Origin: Rhypophila decipiens
Lineage: Eukaryota; Ascomycota; Sordariomycetes; Sordariales; Naviculisporaceae
Assembly (NCBI GenBank): GCA_033297075.1
Contig: MU858178.1
Coordinates: 1-64,000 of the forward strand
DNA length: 64,000 bases
Direction: 5' to 3'
Both the position numbers and the translations under genes were made by a program. Below the pieces are notes generated by a model. That model ran no database searches. It had not been told where the DNA came from and saw only the letters and a program-made list of their open reading frames with translations. Each line of letters begins with the position of its first letter. The first letter of the stretch is position 1. Below, in pieces: positions 33,234 to 44,306 of the stretch.

Positions 33234-33409
33234 ATGCGACAGACAACAATAAGGCGTTGGATGGAACAAGTGAACGCATGCGACAGACAATAACAAGGCG
33301 TTAGATGGAACAAGTAAATGCATCCGATACACAACAAAAAGGCGTTAAATGGAGCAAGTAAACGCATGCGACAGACAACAAAAAGGCGTTGGTCGTAACA
33401 AATAAATGA
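33234..33409. repeat. 44-bp minisatellite (4 units)
   Basis: Units start at 33234, 33278, 33322 and 33366. The consensus contains GCGACAGACAACAAAAAGGC followed by GTTRGATGGAACAAGTAAA. It ends 34 bp before the stop codon of the minus-strand chromodomain gene, so it is probably in its 3' UTR. Confidence 0.9.
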
Positions 33410-33443
33410 CTTACTGGTTTGAGCCGGGCCGCTGGCGTGGCCT

Positions 33444-35357
33444 TTAGGCCACTCTCTTCTTGCCACTGCCGGGCAAGGGTGTCGTCGTCGTGGCTGGGTC
33501 GGTGACCCCAAGAATCTCGTCCTCTTCCTCTTCCTCGTCCTCCCGGACGAGATCGTCGTTCCTGTCATCGTCGAGGTCGCCCCGAAAGGCGTCGCTCACC
33601 GCCGAGTAGGAGGCGTTGGCGGGCATGGGGGGCAAGGCCCCTTCCTTCTTCTGGGCCTTGTAGACCCGAACCAGCTCCTTGTCGATGATGTTGCTGGCTG
33701 GCTCCCAGGTGGGCTCGTAGTTTCCTGTCCATTGGACAAGGTAGTAGAGGGCTCGTCTGCCGTCTACGTAGCGGAATTCGTCTCTGAGTAGGCACTGAAC
33801 CGACCAGGACTCATCCTCACTGGGCTCTTTGTCCTCCTTGGGCTTTGGCTTGGAGGTCTTGCGCCTCTTCTTGGCTCGGGCGTCCTCGTCAGGAGTCTCT
33901 TTGGGTGAGCGATTCTTGCCCTTTTGACTGCGGGAAGGCTCTGGCGCGGGTGAGGCCTTTTCTGTAGATGGTAGGATGCCCTGACTATTGGGCAGTGGGA
34001 GACGGTCACCTCCCCAGGATGCGGCGAAAGCGGGATGAGTAGTGAGGGGTTTATTGGTGTTGGCTGTGGAGCCCGAGGATGCGGCTGCAGCATTTGCAGG
34101 CTGGATGTTGTATTGAGGGGCTAACGTATCCATGACGTCCATAACCTTATTAGAGAACTTCATGATTTGTGCCCAATCGGGATGGATCTGGGGCGTACCG
34201 GTGCCAGTACCAGAGGGCGAGTCAACTGATGCAGACCCAGATATGATCGGACGGCTGTTTCTGGTTGCAGAACGTGTTTGACGGCCTCCTGACGACGACA
34301 CGCTTGGGGCAGGCTGGCTTGGGGCTGCCTGGCTGGGGGTAGGCTGGCTGGGGGTAGGCTGGGTAGGCTGGCCTGCCGAGGTGCTTGCTTGAGACGAGCT
34401 GCTAGCTCGAGACGTGGACGCATTGTCTCGGAGGTGTCGAAGGTGGCCTGGGTAAGGTTTGCCACGACGAGGCATAGTGGCGGATTCGGCAGCAAGGTCT
34501 GGATGTTGTTGATTGACGGGAGGCGAGTAGCTTGGTGATAGGCGGTGTTTCGTGGCAGAGTGAAAGAGCTGGCGTCTAATGGCCTCTTCTTCCCTAACGG
34601 AGAGACGATTGACGTTGCTGGATGAGGTGAAGGAGGACGCAGTGCTGGTTGAGGTTGTGGTTCGGGGTTGGGTTTGGGTTTTGGCGTCGCTTTTTGAGTT
34701 GGCTTTTGTGTTGGGCTCGGGGGTGGGTCCAGCCTCTTCTTGGTCGAGCCGATCGAGCTGACCGAGCTGGTCAAGTGACGATCTCGGCCGCTTCTGGGGA
34801 GTCGAGAGGGAAGGACCGGTGAGCTGGGTGTCCAACATGCGTCCGTGATGCTCCGAGCCGGTGGGAGTGGAAGCAGTCACGGTGCCGTGGGGAGACGGCT
34901 TAGAGTAGTCAAGCTCGGCAGGGTCGTCCTTAATCTTGGGGGGCCGGCCCACTTTCTTTTTCTTCTTTGCAGCTTCCTCCTTGAGCCGGGCTCTCTCGTC
35001 CATGAGCTTGTTGTGCTGCTCACTTTCCCATTCCTCTATTGTGGCTGGATCCACATATTCTTGTGCCTTATGACACGGGACTAGGGTTCGCACTTCGGGA
35101 AGGTCCCTGAAGCCGACCAGGTAGTATACCAGCCGCCGGTCTTTGGGTCCACACTCGGACAGCTTGGGCAGCACATACTTGTCCAGGATATAGGCCGTCG
35201 AGTCCCTTGCTGGCGTCAGTGAGATGGGTGCCGAGCGAGGACCAGCACCGGGCACATAGACTGGCTTCGAGGGGAGTGGGATCTCAATTTTGACCGGTAC
35301 AATGCGGGCAGGCGCAGAAGCAGCATTCTTGATGCGGCCAGCCTTCCTGGGCGGCAT
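33444..35357 (-). CDS. Chromodomain/AT-hook nuclear protein
   Basis: Intronless, 637 aa from the ATG at 35357. A canonical chromodomain lies near the C-terminus (RALYYLVQWTGNYEPTWEPA, then NIIDKELVRVYKAQKK). The N-terminal region has a second, diverged chromodomain-like segment (YILDKYVLPKL, then DRRLVYYLVGFRDLP and PATIEEWESEQ), followed by a lysine-rich stretch and an AT-hook-like KKKKVGRPPKIK. The centre is low-complexity S/T/P/Q-rich with TPSQPTPSQAAPSQPAPS repeats. A basic KKRRKTSKPKPKEDKEP nuclear signal precedes the chromodomain and the tail is acidic. It probably binds methylated histone tails and AT-rich DNA in heterochromatin, comparable in layout to fungal CDP-2/CHAP-type factors; that comparison is inference. 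Confidence 0.8.
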   Translation of the reverse strand: MPPRKAGRIKNAASAPARIVPVKIEIPLPSKPVYVPGAGPRSAPISLTPARDSTAYILDKYVLPKLSECGPKDRRLVYYLVGFRDLPEVRTLVPCHKAQEYVDPATIEEWESEQHNKLMDERARLKEEAAKKKKKVGRPPKIKDDPAELDYSKPSPHGTVTASTPTGSEHHGRMLDTQLTGPSLSTPQKRPRSSLDQLGQLDRLDQEEAGPTPEPNTKANSKSDAKTQTQPRTTTSTSTASSFTSSSNVNRLSVREEEAIRRQLFHSATKHRLSPSYSPPVNQQHPDLAAESATMPRRGKPYPGHLRHLRDNASTSRASSSSQASTSAGQPTQPTPSQPTPSQAAPSQPAPSVSSSGGRQTRSATRNSRPIISGSASVDSPSGTGTGTPQIHPDWAQIMKFSNKVMDVMDTLAPQYNIQPANAAAASSGSTANTNKPLTTHPAFAASWGGDRLPLPNSQGILPSTEKASPAPEPSRSQKGKNRSPKETPDEDARAKKRRKTSKPKPKEDKEPSEDESWSVQCLLRDEFRYVDGRRALYYLVQWTGNYEPTWEPASNIIDKELVRVYKAQKKEGALPPMPANASYSAVSDAFRGDLDDDRNDDLVREDEEEEEDEILGVTDPATTTTPLPGSGKKRVA

Positions 35358-36484
35358 TGTTGCGCAGGTTCTAGTTAGCAAGTGTGAGTTAGTTCGCTCG
35401 AATCGGGAATATGAAGCAGAGAAGGTCCATCGTGAGTGCAAGAGAAACAATCCCGATCGGCCTGGGAAAGGTCCAAGTCGTGGGCGGGAGGGCCTAAGAT
35501 GCAAAAATAGAGGAGACACCAAAAACATACCTCGACAACGACAAGATCTGGATGATTTTGTAAGAAAGTTGTCGTGATCGGAGAAATATTTATTCGAGCC
35601 TTGGGCCTCTTATTAACAAGGCGACGGCGGCGATGAGGAATGAAGCTGTCGTTGAAAGCTCAAGGAGCAAACGCGGGTACCTGACGGCACTGGGTGACCG
35701 GCGCGTATCGGTTAAGTGGTGTTCGGGTACAGCCGAGCCCTGCATGCAAGTGCAAGTGCAAGACGTAAGGAGCTAACAGCCCTGGAGCTCAGCCAAATAA
35801 TTCCGGTTAAGGGGCTACCCCAGCCTGACCCCTGCAACTGTCATTGGTGAGGGACCTCACCAGACACTTGTCAGATTACCGCTGCGTGACCCCAACTCAG
35901 AGACCCAGGACCAAGATAACGGGTAAATCGAGTGTAGAGGAAATATTTCGTAGAAGTCTTATTCTTCGTAACGGCTTGGAAGTTGTTTCCCCTACCCCTT
36001 TCAGAGCCAGGTTCGCAGATGTTTTGCGACTAACAGGAAGTGAAAGAACGATCTTCTCTTCGTGCTGAGCCGACCGGAGGTACCGCAATGTTAATTTGCC
36101 GAAAGAATGAGGGACTGAATTGGGAAGCAGAAGATGAACTCGAAGCTTGACCACTCAAGAAAATGGGCACATGTTCAGAGCGAATTCTCATATGAATACA
36201 TCTTTGGATTCTCTGTGGTGGACGCCTTCAATTTTAGCGAGTTGAAGCAAGTCTGAAAAAGTCTCATTCACCATCACGGATTCTGGAGGCATGGACTCCA
36301 TGGCATACGATATTCAGAATTTCCAGCAAACCCCGAGATGTCTAGCACGAATTAGACATCCGCACCAGATAGGAGATTCATTACTCCGCACTAGGAGTCT
36401 TTATATAAAGGACTCATAACTTGAAGTGAACTGTTGCTGCTGTATATCATCTTATAGCAATACGATAGATACCGCGGTCCCGGT
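35358..36484. other. Intergenic
   Basis: Promoter of the chromodomain gene on the left; otherwise no gene is seen. Confidence 0.5.
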
Positions 36485-36630
36485 ACCGTACAGTATGCAT
36501 GGATGGATGGATGGATGGATGGATGGAATTTATTTCGCCCGGAGGCACTGAGCCTAAAGGGCCTATGCACGCTAACTACATTCGGTTCATCCAAATCCGC
36601 CATTATCTCGTCCAACCGTACAGTATGCAT
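36485..36630. repeat. Dispersed repeat flanked by 16-bp direct repeats
   Basis: ACCGTACAGTATGCAT occurs at 36485-36500 and again at 36615-36630. Between them lie a (GGAT)n microsatellite (36501-36526) and the 94-bp segment 36515-36608 that is identical, inverted, to bases 1-94. The direct repeats could be an element's own internal repeats or a long target duplication. Confidence 0.8.
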
Positions 36631-36971
36631 CACTGGGCTGATCTTACAATACCGCTCGCCAAGATCTCCTTATCAACTCCTTATCGCACTCACACTTAGC
36701 TCAAAGAGGCCCCTGCACGGTGGCAGCCCGGTCAGTCAAAATTCTGGAGCTTCATCGAAAGAGGCTCAAGCTTCAATCCCGGCTTTCTTCTGGCATTTTG
36801 ACGACCGTGCTCCAGAGGTCTCCGTCATCACCTCCAAACCTTGGTCTCGCTGCATCGTCGATAGTTGTAGCCAATCTCCACTCATTACATTTGTCACTGC
36901 GATTTCTTCTTTTGCCAATTGGAAGTAACTGATAACTTCCATCGCGATATACCACTGCATCACCGCCCAAC
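36631..36971. other. Intergenic / Pam17 promoter
   Basis: Upstream region and leader of the Pam17 gene; nothing else is recognised. Confidence 0.5.
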
Positions 36972-37869
36972 ATGTTGACCTCGACGGCAACCACTTTGTT
37001 GCGCACCACCACAGCCGGCGCAGTGCGCTCCTCCGCCGCAGGTCCCGGTGCAACTGGCATTCTCCTCCGGGGTGTTGCCTACTCTACCGCTGCTCCCCTC
37101 CCGCCCTTCTCCCTCACTACTCAACCATCCAAGTTCTCCTGCTCGAAGCAGTCCCAGCTCCTCCCCACCGCACCCGGGACGAGCTCGGTGAACCCACTCC
37201 TCCTCCGCTTCCGTATCCAGACCCAACAGCGCCGGGCTGCTTCGTCAGCCGTCCGCCCACCCCGTCCTCGCACCGATGCCGAGATCGATGCCTCGGCAGC
37301 CGAAGCCGCCGCAGCTGCCCAGTCCGCCGCGCACCCCGAGCAGCCCCCTCTGGACTGGAACACATTCTTCAAGCTGCGCAAGACACGACGCAACTGGCAG
37401 CTGGCGTTCTCCTTCGTCTCGGCCCTCGGCGCCGGCGCCACGGCTTCGATCCTCTTGACGAGCGGCGTGGCGGATAGTCTGGTTTCCCAGGTGCCCCTCG
37501 ACCCGTTTATTGCGCTGGGTTTGATGGTCTTTGGTTTCACAGGATTGGGATGGCTCGTCGGGCCGAGTCTTGGATCGACCGTGTTCAATCTGATGAACAA
37601 GAGCACCAAGGCGCAGATGGCCATCAAGGAGAGCCAGTTCTTTGCCAGGATCAAGAAGCATCGCGTTGATCCTAGTTCTAGCTCCATGGGGAATCCAGGT
37701 AGGTTTTATTTCTTCGTATTTCTTGCTTCAGGGGAAACGGATATACTAATTCGGTCACATTATAGTACCCGACTTTTATGGTGAAAAGATCTCTAGTGTG
37801 GCCGGCTACAGGCAGTGGTTGAAGGACCAGCGGGCGTTCAACAGGAAGCGCAACATGCGTGCCAGGTAA
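36972..37869 (+). CDS. PAM17: Pam17, presequence translocase-associated motor subunit
   Basis: Exons 36972-37698 and 37766-37869 (donor GTAGGT, acceptor TATAG, phase 1) give 276 aa. The N-terminal half is a basic, Ser/Ala-rich mitochondrial presequence and linker. Then comes the Pam17 core: DWNTFFKLRKTRRNWQLAFS, a first membrane helix (about residues 148-170), a second (FIALGLMVFGFTGLGWLVGP), the signature GPSLGSTVFNLMNKS, FFARIKKHRVDPSS and the C-terminal VPDFYGEKI...YRQWLKDQRAFNRK block. It works in the inner membrane with Tim44/mtHsp70 in protein import. The N-terminal alanine/proline linker is longer than in yeast, which is normal in this group. Confidence 0.93.
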
Positions 37870-38785
37870 ATGGCCTCCACGCAGACTAACAAGTACAGAA
37901 AGAACGAATTGTCGTGGGTATTTGATGGGCAAAGAAGGATGATATAGTATCAGCTACAAATCGAGTGGGGAGCTGACGAAGGACTGGATTGTGCCAAACG
38001 GAGTCGCTGTGCATGTGGCTCATGAGCCCAGGTATCATGAGTCCTGAAAAATGGCGGAGAAAATGGGATTAGTTCCTGCAATGGGACTGAGAGTGTCTGT
38101 TGGCTTGTCACGAGAATCAGGTGTTTTCTTGTTGCCTCAACATATTTCATATTTGCCTGCCACTCATTGTTTTCTCAGAGTTCTTTTAAGCGGCGTTAAG
38201 GAGGTCAAACCCACCCATGCTCATTCATTCTATATACTGTAACCAACCATCCACCCACTCTTGTACGACTAGGTGTTGGTAAAATAAAAGGAATCTCAGA
38301 TAAAAACGACCCAGAGCCGTCCATACATGGAGGTCTTCCCTTAATATCTACCGTTTAAATGGCCCTGAAATTCCAACAACGCCATGCCGCCCTGATGGTG
38401 CCCTGTGTATCTCCGTTCTACCTTTCTATCCAGATCCTGAATGGCATACAAACCCCCGAAATGTCAAATATGTCATCTATCTCCCTAGGTCCATAAATCA
38501 GCATCATGACTCCTAGATATATCAGGCCCTAAGAGCGTAACGTATGTGAACCAAAGGGCGTACACACCTGCTTCATGATAAGGTACCTACACACTCTGGT
38601 AATCTCACCCAAAATAAAGATATTATAGGTAGTTACCTGCTCCTTGATTGTCTGCAAACCTCTCGGGATTTACATGATCGCCATTAGGTAGTCTCTCTCA
38701 CCGCAGAGATCCAATGATGATTAATGCAGCTACGTAGCTACCAGGTAGGTAGGTACCTAAGGTTGGCAGGTAACTAGGTAGGTAG
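37870..38785. other. Intergenic between convergent genes
   Basis: 3' regions of Pam17 (+) and Uba4 (-). A TAGG/ACCT-rich simple stretch occupies about 38725-38790. No gene is seen. Confidence 0.6.
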
Positions 38786-40401
38786 TTATATAAACGGAAA
38801 GGAAGGATCAATCTCCTCCTTCCAAGCCTTCATGCCCCCAATGATATCCACAATCTTGCGCTTCCCGCCGCGATCAAGTCCCATCTCTCTCAGCTTCTCG
38901 ACAGCCTCTTGGGAATCATGGCCTCGTCGGCAGACTACAAAGATCGGTGGCTCCGACTCTTTATCCTTCTTGTCCTCCTCTTGGTCTAATATCTCCCTAG
39001 GCAAAACGGACGACAGTCGTTCATACGTCTCCTTGCTAATTTCTCTTCCTTCTTGTCCATTTTGTTTCTCCCGCTTGGCAATAGCCGCCGCGGTGAGTAA
39101 CTTGCCGAATGGAACGTTAATAGCGCCTGGTATGGCCCCAAAAGAGAAGTGTTCTTTTTCTCGGGTATCTATCAGAATCCCCTGTAATATTTTCTGCTCC
39201 GGTTCTGACTGGGTACCAGCAAGGATATCCTTATACGTCGAGGCAGAGATTCTGTCTTCCATCGGCAGAGTCACCTTTGCACTGGGCAAACTGCAGAATT
39301 GGTCATAATTCGGTGTGCCCTTCTGGATACCTTCCAACGTCAAATTTTGAGGGGAGTTGTCTCCGCACGCGAAACAGGTCTTCCTTCGGCCTGCCATTCT
39401 TACTGAGCGGAAGGTCGCGCTAGAGGGACCTTTCTCCAAGTCGTAAGAGTAGATCAGTAGACTTGGTGGAAAGGTAGGTTCATGTGGTGGGTCGTTTAGT
39501 ATGTCAGCGCGGTGGTGGCCTTTTGCGAGGATCTTGATCGCCTCACCCGCTTGAGCGATACCCATCATGCCGACTACCGTGCCGACTATGCCGGCTTCTC
39601 CGCAGGTGGTCATCGCTGATGGTGGAGGCGGTTTCGGGAAACAGCATCTGTAGCATGGCGGTAAGGGGTGAGTGACCCCTAGTATGGAGGTTATTCCTTG
39701 CGGAACGGGTGGGCAGTTAAGCACCGTGAGCTGTCCTGAAGCTTGGACTGATGCCGCCGAGACGAGGGGCTTCTCGAGTAATACACAGACGTCGGAGATG
39801 AGGTACCGGGTGGCTGGGTTGTCTGTGCAATCCAGGACGAGGTCATACTGTGATATTATGTCGGCGGCGTTGTGGGGGGTCAGGTGTGTGAGGTGAGGGA
39901 TGTAGCTAGGCAAGGGGTTGAGGCCCTTGAGGTGGGTGATGAGGCTGTCTACCTTCATCATGCCGACCCGGGTGGTGGAGTGACCGACCTGACGGTGCAG
40001 GTTGGAGATCTCGACGACATCGCCGTCGACAATGCCGATTGTGCCGACGCCAGCCCCGGCGATATACTGAGCAGCTGGACAACCCAGACCACCGGCCCCG
40101 ATAATGAGAACCTTGGAATTTATGAGGCGTAGCTGAGCTATGGTGTGTATGTCAGCATATGAGAACACATGGAATTTTTCCAAGTGATCGTGTTGGTGGG
40201 TTGAGCCCAAGACATACCATCTTTTCCCATGCCAGGAACAATCATCTGACGAGAATAACGCTCCATTTCTTCCTCTGTGAGAGCTCGGTCGGTATATTGA
40301 GCCATGGTCGGCTCACTTTGAAAAGCTGATTTCGAAGGTAAAAGGGGATTGTGATCTCTTTCTACCTTCCTGCTCATCCCCTGTTCACACGCCCCGTCCA
40401 T
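38786..40401 (-). CDS. UBA4: Uba4/MOCS3: E1-like adenylyltransferase and sulfurtransferase
   Basis: Complement of exons 40218-40401 and 38786-40137 (donor GTATGT, acceptor CATAG), 511 aa; a later in-frame ATG (MAQYTDRAL) is a possible alternative start. The ThiF/MoeB domain begins with TEEEMERYSRQMIVPG and has the nucleotide-binding loop VLIIGAGGLGCPAAQY. Two CxxC zinc pairs are visible (PPCYRCCFP and CFACGD), and the thioester cysteine is in MTTCGEAGIVG. The C-terminal rhodanese domain carries the persulfide cysteine in VVCRRGHDSQ. The enzyme activates Urm1 for tRNA wobble-uridine thiolation and urmylation and MOCS2A for molybdopterin synthesis. All catalytic residues are present. It is divergent from Slx9. 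Confidence 0.95.
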
Positions 40402-40971
40402 TCTTACTACTCTCGAGAATCGGTTGACTTATTTTAGAGTTTTAGGTGGAGGGTCGGCGCGTGAAACTTGAGAACAGGAAATGAGATAAGGATACCTCCA
40501 ACTTTAAATATCTTGAACAATCGAGTTCATACGGAATTCTCGTTTCCGCAATCAAGAAGTTCAGTACAGACCGGCTTACATGAATATGAGAACGAAGCCT
40601 TGAGCGGGTGAGTGAATGAGTGAGAGCCCCTCCACCGGACCCTCAGCCCCTTGACAAACCCCACCAAGTGATATCTGCCAAGGCTGCCAAGAAATAGGAT
40701 TCACCAGGCTGGCGCCAAAAAGCTTAACGGTGCCAAAGGCGGTGAGAAAATCTGCAGCCCCGCAAAGATCTTCCAGTGGAGTTTTTGACCGTTCAGCCCC
40801 GCTAAAAAGTCCAATCATCTCCTTATTCTGCCATCATCAATCGAGCTGCGAACATCACCACCTCAACCTCCGCTGCTTGCCTTTTTGCGAACAGTCCTGT
40901 CGCGCACAATCTCGCCCATTCTAACCTGCTCTATCTTTAATTCAAACCCAGCGACTACTTCAAACGCAATC
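40402..40971. promoter_or_regulatory. Bidirectional promoter region, Uba4/Slx9
   Basis: A 570-bp gap between divergent start codons. It is C/T-rich toward Slx9, with no clear TATA box. It presumably holds both promoters. Confidence 0.5.
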
Positions 40972-41721
40972 ATGGTAAGCCCACGCCACTACCTGTTCCT
41001 CTTCCACAATCCCGAGCTAATGTCCTCCATCCAGGCGCCGGTAGCACCCAAAAAGCCCACCTCCTCCGGCGATGCCCCCTCCAGCGGCTCCGGCGCAGGC
41101 GCAAAACGCCTAACAGCCCGCCAAAAAGCAGCAATGCGCCTCACCAACCCCCTAATCCCACGAAAAGTCCACCGCGCCGAAGCAAACGTCTCCGACTCCT
41201 TCATAAACTCGAAACAAGACAAGCGCCTAATCAAGCACTCGGCATTCATCTCGCGCGTAAAGACCTCTGCGGGCGTAGGAAAGAACAAGACCCTCAAACG
41301 GCGGCGGCCCTCCAAGAAGCTCGTCACCACCCTCGAATCTCTAGGCGACGCGCTAGATGATATCGTCACCAAGGACGGACAAGATGGAAACCCGAAGATG
41401 ATGGATTCAAAGCAGGCGTTGGAGGGCAAGATCCGACACAAGAGCTTGAAATCTAGACCGGGAGCGCTAAAGAAGAAGGAGAAGGTTGTCAAGGGCGAGA
41501 TGGAGCGGTTTGGCCGGAGTTTGGCGCAACTGGCTACTGTTACGGGCCCTGCTTCGACAGAGCAAGGGAAGGGGCAAGATATGGAGGTTGAGCAGACACA
41601 AACACAGGCGGCACCTTCGGCGACGTCGAATCGATGGGCTGCGTTGAGGGGGTTCATATCTGCTACTATGGAGCAGAATCCGGCATTTTTGGCGCAGAAT
41701 AAGCAGGAGCAGCAGAAGTGA
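40972..41721 (+). CDS. SLX9: Ribosome biogenesis protein Slx9
   Basis: The first exon is just the ATG (40972-40974), followed by a 60-nt intron (GTAAGC ... CATCCAG), then exon 41035-41721: 229 aa beginning MAPVAPKKP. An alternative is a start at the ATG at 41021 without splicing. The conserved SLX9/FAM207 core is RVKTSAGVGKNKTLKRRRPS, KKLVTTLESLGDALDD and LKSRPGALKKKEKVVKGEME, with the C-terminal RWAALRGFISATMEQNPAF. It is basic, nucleolar, and acts in pre-40S assembly and export with the 20S pre-rRNA. The one-codon exon fits the donor, acceptor and family N-terminus well. Confidence 0.88.
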   Translation: MVSPRHYLFLFHNPELMSSIQAPVAPKKPTSSGDAPSSGSGAGAKRLTARQKAAMRLTNPLIPRKVHRAEANVSDSFINSKQDKRLIKHSAFISRVKTSAGVGKNKTLKRRRPSKKLVTTLESLGDALDDIVTKDGQDGNPKMMDSKQALEGKIRHKSLKSRPGALKKKEKVVKGEMERFGRSLAQLATVTGPASTEQGKGQDMEVEQTQTQAAPSATSNRWAALRGFISATMEQNPAFLAQNKQEQQK

Positions 41722-42943
41722 TGGGCTGAAGGAATTATTGCAGAGGTAAAAGCGTGGGAACGTACATATACTATGGCCAGCAAGGCCGCAAAGTATGCGG
41801 ACGGTCTAAATGAGGATGGAAATATATACCCAGTAGTTTTATGCGCATGACTAGATACTATTCCAATCATTGCGCTTTCCAGATTCAGTTGGGGGTCTAC
41901 TAAGAGGTTGGCGAGGATGATAGGCCCATATTACACGGAATTTGGCCCCGAGATATACTGTACCGAGTCTGCAATCACACCTTCATCACGCAGTCTGAGA
42001 GAGATGGATGATAGACAAAGAGCAGTATGGAGCAGCATGGATCAACATAATCGTGCCGATACTGAAGGACGAAAAGAGAAGTCGTCCCTTTTGTCCCGGG
42101 TCTGTATTTTGTGTACCGGTATATAGCTCGTCTTGTTTTGCCTTCGTTTTGAACTTGCTTCGCCAAAGAGCATGGGAAATATATATACACGCATACACCT
42201 CCCCGCAGCTCTGCTCCATCCCACTTGATGCTCTTGAAAAGACCCTGTCCGTTGTTTCAACATGTCCCAATCAAGTATCAAAATACCGTTCCCAACCCAA
42301 ACAAAACCCTGCGTAAAAGCAATATAATGAATAACCATAGCAAAACAACAAGGGGTACTCGAGCTCGCCCAATCGCAAGAACATAAATGAAAGAGAGAGA
42401 TATTAGACCCAAAGAAATGGGGAGAGGGAACTAAGACGCCATACTCCGACCTCAAGAGAGTGATAACGCCCAACTGTGTACCATGAACCGCATGCATGTA
42501 ATTATCTGGATGAACTCCTGTGTGTTCATCGTGATGTCAATGCTCTTTTGGATGATCCGCTCGCCGACCCCAGCTATGACTACTTGGACCGGTGAAAGAG
42601 TGGTCGTTATGGTAAAGCAACACTCCATACTTGTACTTAAAATATCGATCGGTGAGGTGGTGAGAAGACCTCGCGCAGGACCTTGAGTCTGTGTCGCAGA
42701 ATGAGGTGAAACTCCGCAACCGCAAAAGCGTAGAAGTCGGAGGGCGGAATTGGTGTATTTTGCTGCACCATGATAGGTGTGGTGGATATATCCGCAGATG
42801 CAGCAAAGCCGGAGTGTGGTGATGTGAGGAGGAGTGATGGAGGCAGGTCTGCGGCTGATAGATTTTGCAGGAATTCCTGAATATGACCGGCGATAAGGTC
42901 GAATGGTAGACTGCCCGGCAGACAAACAAACTTGGACCGTTTA
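41722..42943. other. Intergenic between convergent genes
   Basis: 3' regions of Slx9 (+) and the NEDD8 protease gene (-). No supported gene. Confidence 0.55.
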
Positions 42944-44306
42944 CTATTCGATCCGCGGCGGCGTGTCCGAGTTGGCGTAGGGGCTGGCACTTCGTCGTCT
43001 CTCGCCCTCCTTTCGTAATGACTCAATGATCTTGAGCATCTCTTTCCTTCCACCGTGGCTGTCAATGACCTTTCCGGCCATGGACATGGACACCTTCTCG
43101 TTGTAGTTGGCGTTGAGAAGGCGTTTAATCAGCAGGTGGCGCATCAGAATGCACACAAAAACGCCGCAGTCGCTGCTGTTCTCTTGCTGCGGGCAGTCCT
43201 CCATTTGCGTAAACTTGAGCGGGATGCCCAGGATTTTGCTGAGCCGATCGGCACATTTCTGTGCCTCGTAGCAGTTGGCACCACCGAGCGAGTCGTAGTG
43301 GAAGGCGACTTTGTCGATGACCGAGACGAGGAGGAGAGACCAGTGGGTGCCTCCATCGGCACTCCCGCCGTCCCTCGCGTCGTTGATGGGCAGGAAGATG
43401 TGCGTGGTCTTGGAAAAGTCGGGCAGCGCACTGCCGATGCTCTTGACATCGACCGCCTGCATAAGCAGGAAAGTCATGCTTGGGCGCAGAAGGACGATCC
43501 GAGCCCGCGGGTACTTTGGGAGGATCTCCCGCTCAAGCCATCTGAAGAGGTGTTGTTAGAGTCGGTCTTGACAGGAGATGGGCAAATTAAAGAGCAAATA
43601 AACAAGATGGAACTGGTGGTACAAAGGAATATGTCCCAATGTTGAAAGGAGGGTGACGCAGAAATGAAGGAAGTGGTAAAAGGGGGCAGAAAGGGGGCGA
43701 TATCAGAAAACGTACTCTTCCCAAAAGGCGATGTTCTATACAGAGGTTAGCTGCAAATACTATAAGTGGGAAAGAAGGCGGAACTCACGCTGTCGGTCAG
43801 CCAGTCAGACCTGAGGGCCTTGATGTCGTCACCCGTCACTGAGGAGGTGTCAGCTAACCTGTCCAGGGGAGTAAACACGGGTGGCAACATACACATAATA
43901 TCATGGTCTGTGATCGGTGGCCTCGATGATTAGTCTCTTGTATATGTGCGCCCCGTATACCAAGTGCTACTTACACGACAGATATGGGGTCGTCGGGGAG
44001 AGCTGTACAAGGTCAGTTATGGATTCACACTCCCAAGGCGGTTGGACATGAAGTATCTTTGCTTTCAAGAGATACGGGCCTTGTCTACAGGTTCCCACTA
44101 TCTCGAAAGTGAGAAAAGCGATCCTGCGCAGCTTGTGTCTCGAGTGTCTCGAGTGCCATTTGGGCAGCTGCTGGGAAGACCACAGGGGCATGCCCAACTT
44201 TGAGCGGCGGGCAGAGGTGGAAAGAGTACATCCAGCCGAAGGAGGGAAACACAGCCAAGCTTACCGAGTCCACGAAATGCCTTGCGACTCTTTGCCGGAA
44301 AGGCAT
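42944..44306 (-). CDS. Den1/NEDP1-type NEDD8 (C48) cysteine protease
   Basis: Complement of six exons, 44265-44306, 43975-44002, 43893-43907, 43789-43838, 43716-43735 and 42944-43541, giving 250 aa; all joins are in phase with GT/AG ends. The assembled N-terminus reads LSPTTPYLSYHDIML, then LRSDWLTDSNIAFWEEWLER, the family pattern. The catalytic residues are visible: His in THWSLLLVSV, Asp in FHYDSLGGAN, Gln and Cys in CPQQENSSDCGVFVC. The C-terminus (RKEGERRRSASPYANSDTPP) is as in fungal homologues. The enzyme removes NEDD8 from cullins and other targets and processes its precursor (fungal DenA/Den1). Exons of 15, 20 and 28 nt are unusually small. Confidence 0.88.

Larger units (their letters stand above)
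31719..33443. other. Intergenic with repeat remnants
   Basis: Upstream region of the DUF1996 gene and downstream region of the chromodomain gene. It contains a chromodomain-gene fragment (32880-32945) and a 44-bp minisatellite (33234-33409). Confidence 0.6.
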
